Source: Micromonospora radicis (lineage in GTDB: Bacteria > Actinomycetota > Actinomycetes > Mycobacteriales > Micromonosporaceae). Taken from it: a stretch of DNA of 64,000 nucleotides. The position numbers and the translations under genes were made by a program. Each line of letters starts with the position of its first letter. The first letter of the stretch is position 1. Location of the stretch: NCBI RefSeq assembly GCF_003583405.1, contig NZ_QXEC01000020.1, forward strand, positions 47,057 to 111,056, written 5' to 3'. The notes under the pieces are model-generated. The model was not told the DNA's origin. It did not search any database and saw only the letters and a list, made by a program, of their open reading frames with translations. Below, one piece after another: positions 32,874 to 43,763 of the stretch.

Positions 32874-34007
32874 ATGAAGTTCCGAGTAGAGCGCGACGCG
32901 CTCGCCGAGGCCGTGGCGTGGACTGCGAAGAGTCTGCCCAGCCGGCCGTCCGTACCGGTGCTGGCCGGCGTGATGCTTCGCGTCACCGACGGCAGTCTGC
33001 AGGTGTCCGGCTTCGACTACGAGGTGTCCAGCCAGGTGACGGTCGAGGTGCAGGGTGACGCCGACGGCGCCGCGCTGGTCTCGGGCCGGCTGCTTGCCGA
33101 GATCACCAAGGCGCTGCCCGGCAAGCCGGTCGACATCGCCGCAGTGGGCGCCCACCTCGAACTGGTCTGCGGCAGCGCCCGGTTCACCCTGCCCACCATG
33201 CCGGTGGAGGACTATCCGGCCCTGCCGGAGATGCCCGAGAGCGCCGGCACGGTGGACGCGGCCGCCTTCGCCGCCGCTGTCGCCCAGGTGGCGGTCGCCG
33301 CCAGCCGGGACGAGACGCTGCCGATGATGACCGGTGTCCGGATCGAACTCTCCGGTGGCACCCTCGCCATGCTCGCCACCGACCGCTACCGGCTGGCGCT
33401 GCGCGAGATGGAGTGGAGCCCGGACGATCCGGAGATCAGCATCAACGCGCTGGTGCCGGCCCGTACCCTCAACGACACCGCCAAGACCCTCGGCCCGGTC
33501 GGCGGCCAGGTCACCCTCGCCCTGTCCCAGGGCTCGGCCGGGGAGGGGATGATCGGGTTCTCCGGTGGCACCCGACGGACCACGAGCCGACTTCTCGACG
33601 GCGCGAACTACCCGCCGGTACGCTCCCTCTTCCCGGCCAGCCACAACGCCGAGGCCCGCGTCGCGGTCAGCACCCTCATCGAGGTCGTCAAGCGGGTCGC
33701 CCTCGTCGCCGAGCGGACCACTCCGGTGCTGCTCAGCTTCAGCGCCGACGGCCTGGTCGTCGAGGCCGGCGGCACTGAGGAGGCGCGGGCCAGCGAGGCG
33801 ATGGAGGCCACCTTCACCGGTGAGTCGCTCACCATCGGCTTCAACCCGCAGTACCTGATCGACGGCCTGACCAACCTCGGTGCCCAGTTCGCCGTCCTGC
33901 AGTTCGTCGACGCCTTCAAGCCGGCGGTGATTTCTCCCGCCGGGGAGGATGGCGAACTCATCGGCGGGTACCGGTACCTCATCATGCCGATCCGCGTGTC
34001 CCGCTGA
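32874..34007 (+). CDS. dnaN: DNA polymerase III beta subunit (sliding clamp)
   Basis: Ring clamp for replicative polymerase. The 377 residues have three clamp domains, with MKFRVERDALAEAVAW at the start and the family ending YLIMPIRVSR. ATG 32874 has GCGGAGG 5 bases upstream; the ORF's upstream extension to 32817 is intergenic. The gene follows oriC directly. Confidence 0.97.
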   Translation: MKFRVERDALAEAVAWTAKSLPSRPSVPVLAGVMLRVTDGSLQVSGFDYEVSSQVTVEVQGDADGAALVSGRLLAEITKALPGKPVDIAAVGAHLELVCGSARFTLPTMPVEDYPALPEMPESAGTVDAAAFAAAVAQVAVAASRDETLPMMTGVRIELSGGTLAMLATDRYRLALREMEWSPDDPEISINALVPARTLNDTAKTLGPVGGQVTLALSQGSAGEGMIGFSGGTRRTTSRLLDGANYPPVRSLFPASHNAEARVAVSTLIEVVKRVALVAERTTPVLLSFSADGLVVEAGGTEEARASEAMEATFTGESLTIGFNPQYLIDGLTNLGAQFAVLQFVDAFKPAVISPAGEDGELIGGYRYLIMPIRVSR

Positions 34008-34067
34008 GCGACAGGGCAATCCCTGCGCCCGGCAGCGCACCATCGCACCACGAAAGGTAACGACGAG

Positions 34068-34940
34068 ATGCAGCTCGGCCTGGTTGGCCTCGGCCGGATG
34101 GGCGGCAACATGCGCGAACGACTGCGCGCCGCCGGTCACGAGGTGGTCGGTTTGGACCACAACGCGGCGCTGAGCGACGTCGCGAGCGCGGCCGAGCTGG
34201 CCGAGAAACTGGACGCACCACGGGCGGTCTGGGTGATGGTGCCCGCCGCCGTCACCGACGCCACCATCGACGAGCTGGCCGAGGTGCTCGGCGAGGGCGA
34301 CATCATCATCGACGGCGGCAACTCCCGGTTCAGCGACGACGCGCCCCGGGCCGAACGGCTCAACGACCGCGGCATCGGCTACCTCGACGTCGGCGTCTCC
34401 GGCGGGGTGTGGGGCCGGCAGAACGGGTACGGCCTGATGGTCGGCGGCGCCCAGGAACACGTCGAGCGGCTGATGCCGATCTTCGACGCGCTCAAGCCCG
34501 AGGGCGAGTTCGGCTTCGTGCACGCCGGTCCGGTCGGCGCCGGTCACTACGCCAAGATGGTGCACAACGGCATCGAGTACGGCCTGATGCACGCCTACGC
34601 CGAGGGCTACGAGCTGATGACCGCCTCCGAGCTGGTCACCAACGTGCCAGGTGTGATCAAGTCCTGGCGCGAGGGTACCGTCGTGCGCTCCTGGCTGCTG
34701 GACCTGCTCGACCGGGCGCTCGACGAAGACCCGGAACTGGCCCAGCTGACCGACTACACCGAGGACACCGGCGAGGGGCGTTGGACGGTGGACGAGGCGG
34801 TCCGCCTCGCCGTACCGCTCAACGTCATCACCGCCTCGCTGTTCGCCCGGTTCGCCTCCCGGCAGGACGAATCGCCGGCCCTGAAGGCCGTCTCCGCGCT
34901 GCGCCAGCAGTTCGGCGGCCACGCCGTACGCAAGCGCTGA
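34068..34940 (+). CDS. gnd: 6-phosphogluconate dehydrogenase (NAD-type, decarboxylating)
   Basis: Oxidative pentose-phosphate enzyme giving ribulose 5-phosphate and CO2. At 290 residues it is the short GntZ-like form. The N-terminal Rossmann motif is GLVGLGRMGGNM; substrate motifs are DGGNSRFSDD, GVSGGVWG and the catalytic HAGPVGAGHYAKMVHNGIEYG. Its place between dnaN and recF is typical of Streptomyces and relatives and absent from M. tuberculosis. Confidence 0.95.
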   Translation: MQLGLVGLGRMGGNMRERLRAAGHEVVGLDHNAALSDVASAAELAEKLDAPRAVWVMVPAAVTDATIDELAEVLGEGDIIIDGGNSRFSDDAPRAERLNDRGIGYLDVGVSGGVWGRQNGYGLMVGGAQEHVERLMPIFDALKPEGEFGFVHAGPVGAGHYAKMVHNGIEYGLMHAYAEGYELMTASELVTNVPGVIKSWREGTVVRSWLLDLLDRALDEDPELAQLTDYTEDTGEGRWTVDEAVRLAVPLNVITASLFARFASRQDESPALKAVSALRQQFGGHAVRKR

Positions 34941-34955
34941 CCGGCACCCGGCCCC

Positions 34956-36089
34956 GTGTACGTCCGCCGGCTCGAACTGGTCGACTTCCGCTCGTACGAG
35001 CGGGTCGACGTCGACCTCGAACCGGGGCCGAACGTGCTGATCGGCGCGAACGGCGTCGGCAAGACGAACCTCGTCGAGGCACTCGGCTACGTGGCCACGC
35101 TCGACTCGCACCGGGTCGCCACCGACGCCCCGCTGGTGCGGATGGGCGCCAGCGCGGCGGTGATCCGCTGCGCGGTCGTACACGACGGTCGGGAACTGCT
35201 GGTCGAGTTGGAGATCGTGCCGGGCAAGGCCAACCGGGCCCGGCTGGGCCGGTCCCCGGCCCGCCGGGCCCGTGACGTACTCGGCGCGCTGCGACTGGTC
35301 CTCTTCGCCCCGGAAGACCTCGAACTGGTCCGGGGCGACCCGGCCGAACGCCGCCGCTACCTCGACGACCTGCTGGTGCTGCGCCAACCCCGGTACGCGG
35401 GCGTACGCGCCGACTACGACCGGGTGGTCAAGCAACGCAACGCGCTGCTGCGCACCGCGTACCTGGCCCGCAAGACCGGCGGGTCGCGCGGCGGTGACCT
35501 GTCGACGTTGGCGGTCTGGGACACCCACCTGGCCCGACACGGTGCCGAGCTGCTCGCCGGCCGACTGGAACTGGTCGCCGCGCTGACCCCACACGTGGCC
35601 AAGGCGTACGACACAGTCGCCGCCGGGCGCGGCGCTGCCGGCATCGCGTACCGGCCGTCGGTGGAGCTGCCCGAGCCCACCGCCGACCGGGAGACCCTCG
35701 CGGCTGTGCTCGCCGCGGCGCTGGAGGAGTCCCGCTCCGCCGAGATCGAACGGGGCACCACCCTGGTCGGCCCGCACCGCGACGACCTCACCCTCAGCCT
35801 CGGGCCGCTACCTGCCAAGGGCTACGCCAGCCACGGCGAGTCGTGGTCGTACGCGCTGGCGCTCCGCCTGGCCGGCTACGACCTGCTGCGCAACGACGGC
35901 ATCGAACCGGTGCTGGTGCTCGACGACGTCTTCGCCGAGTTGGACGCCGGCCGGCGGGACCGCCTGGCCGACCTGGTCAGCGGGGCCAGCCAACTGCTCG
36001 TCACCTGCGCGGTCGCCGATGACGTGCCGGCCGCCCTGCGCGGCGCCCGCTACCAGGTGGCCGAAGGGACGGTACGACGTGCCGAATGA
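34956..36089 (+). CDS. recF: DNA replication/repair protein RecF
   Basis: SMC-like ATPase that loads RecA at gaps. The 377 residues contain Walker A GANGVGKTN (30-38), a signature region and the Walker B-D-loop VLVLDDVFAELDAGRR. It opens MYVRRLELVDFRSYE with a GTG start 15 bp after gnd. The stop overlaps the dciA start by 11 bases. Confidence 0.96.
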   Translation: MYVRRLELVDFRSYERVDVDLEPGPNVLIGANGVGKTNLVEALGYVATLDSHRVATDAPLVRMGASAAVIRCAVVHDGRELLVELEIVPGKANRARLGRSPARRARDVLGALRLVLFAPEDLELVRGDPAERRRYLDDLLVLRQPRYAGVRADYDRVVKQRNALLRTAYLARKTGGSRGGDLSTLAVWDTHLARHGAELLAGRLELVAALTPHVAKAYDTVAAGRGAAGIAYRPSVELPEPTADRETLAAVLAAALEESRSAEIERGTTLVGPHRDDLTLSLGPLPAKGYASHGESWSYALALRLAGYDLLRNDGIEPVLVLDDVFAELDAGRRDRLADLVSGASQLLVTCAVADDVPAALRGARYQVAEGTVRRAE

Positions 36090-36765
36090 ACAGTCAGCCA
36101 GCCCCGGCCGGTCGCGCCGCGCCGGCTCCACCCCGGCGTCGGGGCCCACCGCCGGCACACCCGATCCGCCGAGCCGAGCGGACAAGGGCGGCGCGAACAG
36201 CAGCGGCGGGCAGCCGGCCACCCCCGGATCCGACAGCGCGGTCGAGAGTGGCGGAGCCGAGGGAACCTCGGGGCCACAACTGGCGCGCGCCGTGCTCGAC
36301 GCGGCCAAGGCCCGCCGAGAGGCCGCCGGGCGGCCACGACGGCGCGGCACCACCGGGGCCGCCGACGGTGAACGCCGGCTGCGCGGCTACTCGGGCCCGG
36401 GGCCCGACCCCCGCGACCCGCAGCCGCTGGGCGCGGTGCTGAACCGACTGGTGAAGGCCCGCGGCTGGCAACAGCCGGCCGCCGAGGCGACCGTCTTCGG
36501 GGCCTGGGAGCGGGTGGTCGGTCCGGAGGTCGCCCAGCACAGCCGTCCGGTCAAGCTGGAGAACGGCGAGCTGACCGTGGAGGCCCGATCCACCGCCTGG
36601 GCGACCCAGCTGCGCCTGCTCGCCGGCTCACTGCTGCAACAGATCGGCCGTGAGATCGGCCACAACGTCGTACGCAAACTCCACATCCACGGCCCCGCCG
36701 CGCCGTCCTGGTCCCGCGGTCCTCGGCGGGTACGCGGCCGAGGGCCGCGCGACACCTACGGCTGA
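36079..36765 (+). CDS. dciA: DciA-type helicase loader (DUF721)
   Basis: Replicative-helicase operator in bacteria lacking DnaC. The 228 residues have a disordered Ser/Gly/Pro-rich first half, then the DUF721 core (LGAVLNRLVKARGWQQPAAEATVFGAWERVVGPEVAQHSRPVKLENGELTVEARSTAW without interruption in the protein) and a basic tail. GTG 36079 overlaps recF. It corresponds to Rv0004. A minus-strand gene follows 16 bp later, separating it from gyrB. Confidence 0.92.
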   Translation: MPNEQSASPGRSRRAGSTPASGPTAGTPDPPSRADKGGANSSGGQPATPGSDSAVESGGAEGTSGPQLARAVLDAAKARREAAGRPRRRGTTGAADGERRLRGYSGPGPDPRDPQPLGAVLNRLVKARGWQQPAAEATVFGAWERVVGPEVAQHSRPVKLENGELTVEARSTAWATQLRLLAGSLLQQIGREIGHNVVRKLHIHGPAAPSWSRGPRRVRGRGPRDTYG

Positions 36766-36781
36766 CCCCGAGCGCTGCGGG

Positions 36782-37363
36782 CTACGGCTGGTGGGCCCGG
36801 CGCGGCGCCGCCGACTCGGCGTAGACGGCGAAGCCCCGATCGGCACAGCGCCGGTAGAAGGCCGCGACGACGCTCAACTCGGCGCAGGTGAAGGTCCACT
36901 GCGGCGCCGCGCCGCTGTCGTCCCGCAGCGCCGCCAGCCGACTGTCCAGCCAGCGCAACTGCTGCTCGGCCAGGCGGCCGTCGGACAGTAGCGAGCCCAG
37001 CACCACGCCCACCGACTCGAAGGTGACCGCCTCACCGTGCGGGCGGTGCGCCGCCACGAACCGCTCGATGCCGCCGGCGATCCAGGCACACCCGTCCGGG
37101 TCGATGACCGGATCCTCGTCCTCGGCGGCGGCCTCGGTGGCGTATAGGACGCCGTCCAGCCCGAGGATCAGATCCACCACCTCGGTATAGGCGGTGGCCC
37201 GGACCGTGCCTGTCTTCGCGATCAGCTCCGCGAGCGCGGCGGTCGGCGCCGAGATGCCCGGCACGTCGACGATGTCGCCGAAGTCGACGAACTCGGCCGG
37301 CGCGACCGGATCGTAGAAGCGGCCGGTCCGCGGCCACTGGACCGCGACGTTGTCCAGCCCCAT
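36782..37363 (-). CDS. hypothetical protein between dciA and gyrB
   Basis: A 193-residue soluble, acidic protein that I do not recognise. It opens MGLDNVAVQWPRTGRFYDP. Middle segments such as ALAELIAKTGTVRATAYTEVV and a Cys in FTCAELSVVAAFYRRCADRG are notable. Codon use is host-like and the ATG start is credible. It is convergent with dciA and divergent from gyrB, breaking the usual dciA-gyrB adjacency. No membrane segment or known motif is visible. Confidence 0.75.
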   Translation of the reverse strand: MGLDNVAVQWPRTGRFYDPVAPAEFVDFGDIVDVPGISAPTAALAELIAKTGTVRATAYTEVVDLILGLDGVLYATEAAAEDEDPVIDPDGCAWIAGGIERFVAAHRPHGEAVTFESVGVVLGSLLSDGRLAEQQLRWLDSRLAALRDDSGAAPQWTFTCAELSVVAAFYRRCADRGFAVYAESAAPRRAHQP

Positions 37364-37905
37364 CTGGTGTCACCTCTCACGAGCACGGGTCGGGTCGATC
37401 GGGTCGATAGTCCGGTTCCGGGCAGAAAAGATCAAGACCGGCCCGGCGACCCGATCGGCGGGGGAACGCCCGCCGAGGACGGTACCGGCTCGCGTCGATC
37501 GACGTCGGGACGGCCGGTCTGGGTCGCCGTCGCGCGACGGATCCGCTGATCATGCCCTGGCGTGTAGGGGGAGTCGCGGACAGCGCGGTTCGGCCCGCTA
37601 CGTGAATCTGAGCCGCCGCGAAGGGGTGCCGAGTGGTGGTTCTATCGCCCGCGCACAGTAAGATTGGGGCGAGACGAAGACCCGGAGCGGCGCGACGCTT
37701 CGCGGGCCCGGTGCGGGTCCGTGATCATCCGTCCGACTCGGGTCGAGCCGATCGCGATCCGCGGGCAACCGCGGCGACCGGCGCGTTCGACCCGTACCCC
37801 GGAAGTTGTCCCCGGTGCCGGTCCGCGCGCCGACGTCGCGTCCTGTCCGCCGAACCCGCGCCCGGCGTGCCTGACGGCACGTTCGGTGCGAGAAAGTGGC
37901 CGAGG
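37364..37905. other. gyrB upstream region
   Basis: About 540 bp without a convincing gene; upstream in-frame extension of gyrB to 37633 is not needed. A possible promoter is TGGTTC (37637-37642), 16 bases, TAAGAT (37659-37664), which would give a leader of about 235 nt. gyrB promoters often respond to supercoiling; nothing here proves it. Confidence 0.45.
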
Positions 37906-39852
<1,947 letters not shown>

Positions 39853-39860
39853 CGGGCCCG

Positions 39861-39889
39861 CCAGCCGGGCCGGGCTCCGGTCCGGCTGG
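39861..39889 (+). terminator. hairpin after gyrB
   Basis: CCAGCCGG and CCGGCTGG arms, 8 bp past the gyrB stop. It may attenuate read-through into gyrA. Confidence 0.4.
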
Positions 39890-39902
39890 CCGGTCCACAG
39901 AG

Positions 39903-39942
39903 TTATCCACAACTTGGCCGCTATCCACAGCAGTTATCCACA
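39903..39942 (+). promoter_or_regulatory. three DnaA boxes upstream of gyrA
   Basis: TTATCCACA at 39903-39911 and 39934-39942 are perfect; CTATCCACA at 39921-39929 has one mismatch. They lie 38-77 bp before the gyrA GTG and are candidate sites for DnaA control of gyrA. Confidence 0.65.
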
Positions 39943-39979
39943 GGCACAAAAACGACTCTCAGTCTGATAAGGGTTAACA

Positions 39980-42900
39980 GTGACCGATTCCCCCGAGTCC
40001 ACACCGAACGAGCCCGAGGTCCCCGAGGCGCCGGCTGCCGTGGTCGCCCACGACCGCATCGAGCCGGTCGGGCTCGAGGTGGAGATGCAGCGCTCCTACC
40101 TCGACTACGCGATGAGCGTCATCGTCGGGCGGGCGCTGCCGGACGTCCGGGACGGGCTCAAGCCGGTCCACCGCAAGATCCTCTACGCCATGTTCGACTC
40201 GGGCTACCGGCCGGACCGTGGATACGTCAAGTGTTCGCGCGTCGTCGGCGACGTGATGGGCCAGTTCCACCCGCACGGCGACTCGGCCATCTACGACGCC
40301 CTGGTCCGGATGGCCCAGCCCTGGTCGCTGCGCTACCCGCTGGTGGACGGCAACGGCAACTTCGGTTCGCCCGGAAATGACCCTGCTGCGGCTATGCGTT
40401 ACTGCATCACCGCAGATGTCCGTATTCGTACCGCTGGTGGCAGCGTGCGGATCGGTGACGTGGTGCCGGGCGCGGCGTCGAGCAGCGAGAGCGACATCGA
40501 CCTCAAGGTCCGCGACCGCAACGGCGACCTGGTCCGCGCCTCGGCGTTCTTCCACTCCGGCGAGCACCCGACGCTGCGGCTGCGCACCCGCGAGGGGTAC
40601 GAGCTGACCGGCACCCACAACCACCCGGTGCTCTGCCTGGTGGACGTGGCCGGCGTACCGACCCTGCTCTGGAAGCTGCTCGCCGAGATCTCGCCCGGCG
40701 ACCGGGTGGTGCTCCAGCGCAGCGTGCCGGACGAGATCGGCTACCCGATGCTGGAGCACGTCGAGGCCGCCGTCCTCGCGGGTGCCTTCGTCAGCGAGGG
40801 CTGGGTCTCCGAGACCCGGGCGGGCTTCAACAACGTCGACCGCGAGTTCTTCGTCCGCGTCCTGGCGGCGTACGACCTCGCTGTCGGTGGTCGTCGGTAC
40901 GTCAGCGAGCGGGTGATCGCGTCCGGGAGCGTCCTGCACGAACTCGACATCCAGGACCTCTCCGCGCTCCGGGCCAGCGTCCTCGGTGAGTTGGTCGGTG
41001 CGCGCGGCGCCGACAAGTTCGTGCCGGAGTTCGTCTGGCAGGGGCCGGCCGCGATCAAGCGGGCCTTCCTCCAGGCCCTCTTCGAGGGGGACGGCTCCTC
41101 CTCGCTGCTGCCGCGCAACACCATCCAGATCTCGTACTCCACGCGCAGCGAGCGGCTCGCCCGCGAGGTGCAGCAGTTGCTGCTGGAGTTCGGCGTCGTC
41201 AGCCGCCAGTGCCGGTACGACGACGGCGAGATCAAGGTCGTGGTGACCAACCGCCGGGACGCGCGGATCTTCGCCGCCCAGGTCGGCTTCCTCGGCCGCA
41301 AGCAGGCCAAGCTGGAGTCGGAGTTGGCCTCGGTCCCGGCGAGCAGCACGGCGCTCTCCAGCGACCACGTGCCGCTGGTCGGTGACTTCATCCGGGAGCA
41401 CGGTGCCAGCCGCTGGACCGAGCGGGACTGGCTGCGCCGGCACAACGTGGACCGGATCGAGCGCTGGGAGCGCGATCGCGACGAGATCGCCGCCCGGATC
41501 ACCGAGTCCGAGGTGCTCGACGTGGTCGAGCCGTTGGTGGACGGTCGCTTCTACTACGCCGAGGTGGCCGGGGTCACCGACGCGGGTGTGCAGCCGGTCT
41601 ACAGCATCCGGGTGGACACCGACGACCACTCGTTCGTCTCCGACGGGTTCGTCAGCCACAACACCGAGTGCAAGCTCGACCCGCTCGCCATGGAGATGCT
41701 GCGGGACATCGACGAGGACACCGTCGACCTGCAGGACAACTACGACGGCCGGGCCAAGGAGCCCACCATCCTGCCGTCGCGGATCCCGAACCTGCTGATC
41801 AACGGCTCCGAGGGCATCGCGGTCGGCATGGCCACCAAGATCCCGCCGCACAACCTGCGCGAGATCGGCGCCGCGGTGCAGTGGTGCCTGGAGCATCCGG
41901 AGGCGGACGAGGCCACCACGCTCGAAGCGCTGCTGGAGATCGTCAAGGGGCCGGACTTCCCGACCCACGGTCTCATCGTCGGCCAGTCCGCCATCCAGGA
42001 CGCGTACCGCACCGGTCGGGGTTCGATCCGGATGCGCGCGGTGGTCGAGGTCGAGGAGGACAAGCGCGGCCGGCCGGCGCTGGTGGTCAGCGAGCTGCCG
42101 TACCAGGTGAACCCGGACAACCTGGCCGAGCGGATCGCCGAGCTGATCAAGGAGGGCAAGCTCGCCGGCATCGCCGACATCCGCGACGAGTCCTCCGGGC
42201 GTACCGGTATGCGGATCGTGCTGGTGCTCAAGCGCGACGCGGTCGCCAAGGTGGTGCTGAACAACCTCTACAAGCACACCCAGCTCCAGGAGACCTTCGG
42301 CGCGAACATGCTGGCGCTGGTCGACGGGGTGCCGCGCACGCTGAACCTGGCGCAGTTCATCCGCTACTACGTCGAGCACCAGATCGAGGTGATCCGGCGG
42401 CGGACGGCCTTCCGGCTGCGCAAGGCCGAGGAGCGGGCGCACATCCTGCGTGGCCTCTCCAAGGCGTTGGACGCGCTGGACGAGGTGATCGCCCTGATCC
42501 GGCGTTCGCCCACGGTCGAGGACGCCCGGCAGGGCCTGATCCGGCTGCTGGAGATCGACGAGATCCAGGCGACCGCGATCCTGGACATGCAGCTGCGCCG
42601 GCTCGCCGCGCTGGAGCGGCAGCGGATCCTCGACGACCTGGCCAAGCTGGAGCTGGAGATCGCCGACCTCAAGGACATCCTGGCCAAGCCGGAGCGGCAG
42701 CGGCGGATTGTCTCGGAGGAGCTGGGCGAGATCGTCGCGAAGTGGGGCGACGACCGCCGTACCCAGATCATCCCGTTCGACGGTGAGGTCTCGATGGAGG
42801 ATCTCATCGCCCGCGAGGACGTGGTGGTGACGATCACACGTACCGGGTACGCCAAGCGGACGAAGGTCGACCTCTATCGGTCGCAGCGGCGGGGCGGCAA

Positions 42901-43759
42901 GGGCGTCAGCGGCGCCACGCTGCGGCAGGACGACATCGTCAGCCACTTCTTCGTCTGCTCGACACACGACTGGATGCTGTTCTTCACCAACAAGGGGCGG
43001 GTGTACCGGGCCAAGGCGTACGAGCTGCCGGAGGCCAGTAGGGTGGCCAAGGGTCAGCACGTGGCTAATCTGCTCGCCTTCCAGCCGGACGAGCAGATCG
43101 CGCAGATCATCGAGATCCCGAACTACCAGGTAGCCCCCTATCTGGTCCTGGCGACGAAGAACGGCCTGGTGAAGAAGACGCGGCTTGAGGAGTTCGACTC
43201 CAACCGGTCCGGCGGAATCATCGCGATCAACCTGCGCGATGAGGACGAGCTGGTCGGTGCTGCGCTCGTCGGCCCCAGTGACGACCTGCTGCTGGTCTCC
43301 AAGAACGCCCAGGCGATCCGGTTCAACGCCACCGACGAGGCGTTGCGGCCGATGGGTCGGGCCACCTCGGGTGTGATCGGGATGCGGTTCAGCGAGGACG
43401 ACGTGCTGCTGGCCATGGAGGTGGTCCGGGAAGGGCTGGACGTCCTGGTGGCCACGAACGGGGGATACGCGAAACGTACCCCGATCGAGGAATACCCGGT
43501 GCAGGGCCGGGGAGGTAAGGGCGTGCTGACTGCGAAGATCACCGAACGGCGCGGTGGTCTGGTCGGTGCTGTGGTGATCGATCCGGACGACGAGCTGTTC
43601 GCTATCACCAGCAACGGTGGCGTCATCCGGACTCCGGTGAAGCCTGTACGCCGCACGCGTGACCGGAACACAATGGGGGTCAAGCTGATGGACCTTCCGG
43701 ACGGCGTGACTATCGTGGCGATTGCTCGCAATGCCGACGAGCCTGACGAACAGGACTAG
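39980..43759 (+). CDS. gyrA: DNA gyrase subunit A, interrupted in frame by an intein
   Basis: Breakage-reunion subunit of gyrase. The 1,259-residue precursor would yield 839 residues after splicing, the normal size. The extein reads through MRSYLDYAMSVIVGRALPD-like sequence (MQRSYLDYAMSVIVGRALPD), QFHPHGDSAIYDALVRMAQ and active-site Tyr141 (AAMRY). The intein follows, then TECKLDPLAMEML resumes the winged-helix/tower and the C-terminal beta-pinwheel (RRGGKGVSG, VQGRGGKGV GyrA boxes). The GTG start has AAGGG 6 bases upstream. DUF3566 follows after 4 bp. Confidence 0.97.
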   Translation: MTDSPESTPNEPEVPEAPAAVVAHDRIEPVGLEVEMQRSYLDYAMSVIVGRALPDVRDGLKPVHRKILYAMFDSGYRPDRGYVKCSRVVGDVMGQFHPHGDSAIYDALVRMAQPWSLRYPLVDGNGNFGSPGNDPAAAMRYCITADVRIRTAGGSVRIGDVVPGAASSSESDIDLKVRDRNGDLVRASAFFHSGEHPTLRLRTREGYELTGTHNHPVLCLVDVAGVPTLLWKLLAEISPGDRVVLQRSVPDEIGYPMLEHVEAAVLAGAFVSEGWVSETRAGFNNVDREFFVRVLAAYDLAVGGRRYVSERVIASGSVLHELDIQDLSALRASVLGELVGARGADKFVPEFVWQGPAAIKRAFLQALFEGDGSSSLLPRNTIQISYSTRSERLAREVQQLLLEFGVVSRQCRYDDGEIKVVVTNRRDARIFAAQVGFLGRKQAKLESELASVPASSTALSSDHVPLVGDFIREHGASRWTERDWLRRHNVDRIERWERDRDEIAARITESEVLDVVEPLVDGRFYYAEVAGVTDAGVQPVYSIRVDTDDHSFVSDGFVSHNTECKLDPLAMEMLRDIDEDTVDLQDNYDGRAKEPTILPSRIPNLLINGSEGIAVGMATKIPPHNLREIGAAVQWCLEHPEADEATTLEALLEIVKGPDFPTHGLIVGQSAIQDAYRTGRGSIRMRAVVEVEEDKRGRPALVVSELPYQVNPDNLAERIAELIKEGKLAGIADIRDESSGRTGMRIVLVLKRDAVAKVVLNNLYKHTQLQETFGANMLALVDGVPRTLNLAQFIRYYVEHQIEVIRRRTAFRLRKAEERAHILRGLSKALDALDEVIALIRRSPTVEDARQGLIRLLEIDEIQATAILDMQLRRLAALERQRILDDLAKLELEIADLKDILAKPERQRRIVSEELGEIVAKWGDDRRTQIIPFDGEVSMEDLIAREDVVVTITRTGYAKRTKVDLYRSQRRGGKGVSGATLRQDDIVSHFFVCSTHDWMLFFTNKGRVYRAKAYELPEASRVAKGQHVANLLAFQPDEQIAQIIEIPNYQVAPYLVLATKNGLVKKTRLEEFDSNRSGGIIAINLRDEDELVGAALVGPSDDLLLVSKNAQAIRFNATDEALRPMGRATSGVIGMRFSEDDVLLAMEVVREGLDVLVATNGGYAKRTPIEEYPVQGRGGKGVLTAKITERRGGLVGAVVIDPDDELFAITSNGGVIRTPVKPVRRTRDRNTMGVKLMDLPDGVTIVAIARNADEPDEQD
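40403..41662 (+). other. GyrA intein, 420 residues, with LAGLIDADG homing endonuclease
   Basis: Protein-splicing element inserted directly after active-site Tyr141, the same site as mycobacterial GyrA inteins. It starts with Cys1 (CITADVRIR), has block B GTHNHPVLC (TxxH), endonuclease motifs LAGAFVSEGWV and LFEGDGSSS, block F YYAEVAGVTDAGVQPVYSIRV, and ends FVSHN before Thr of the C-extein. All splicing residues are present and both endonuclease motifs keep an acidic residue, so both activities may be intact. Length equals the M. leprae GyrA intein as I recall it. Confidence 0.96.
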
Positions 43760-43763
43760 TTGA

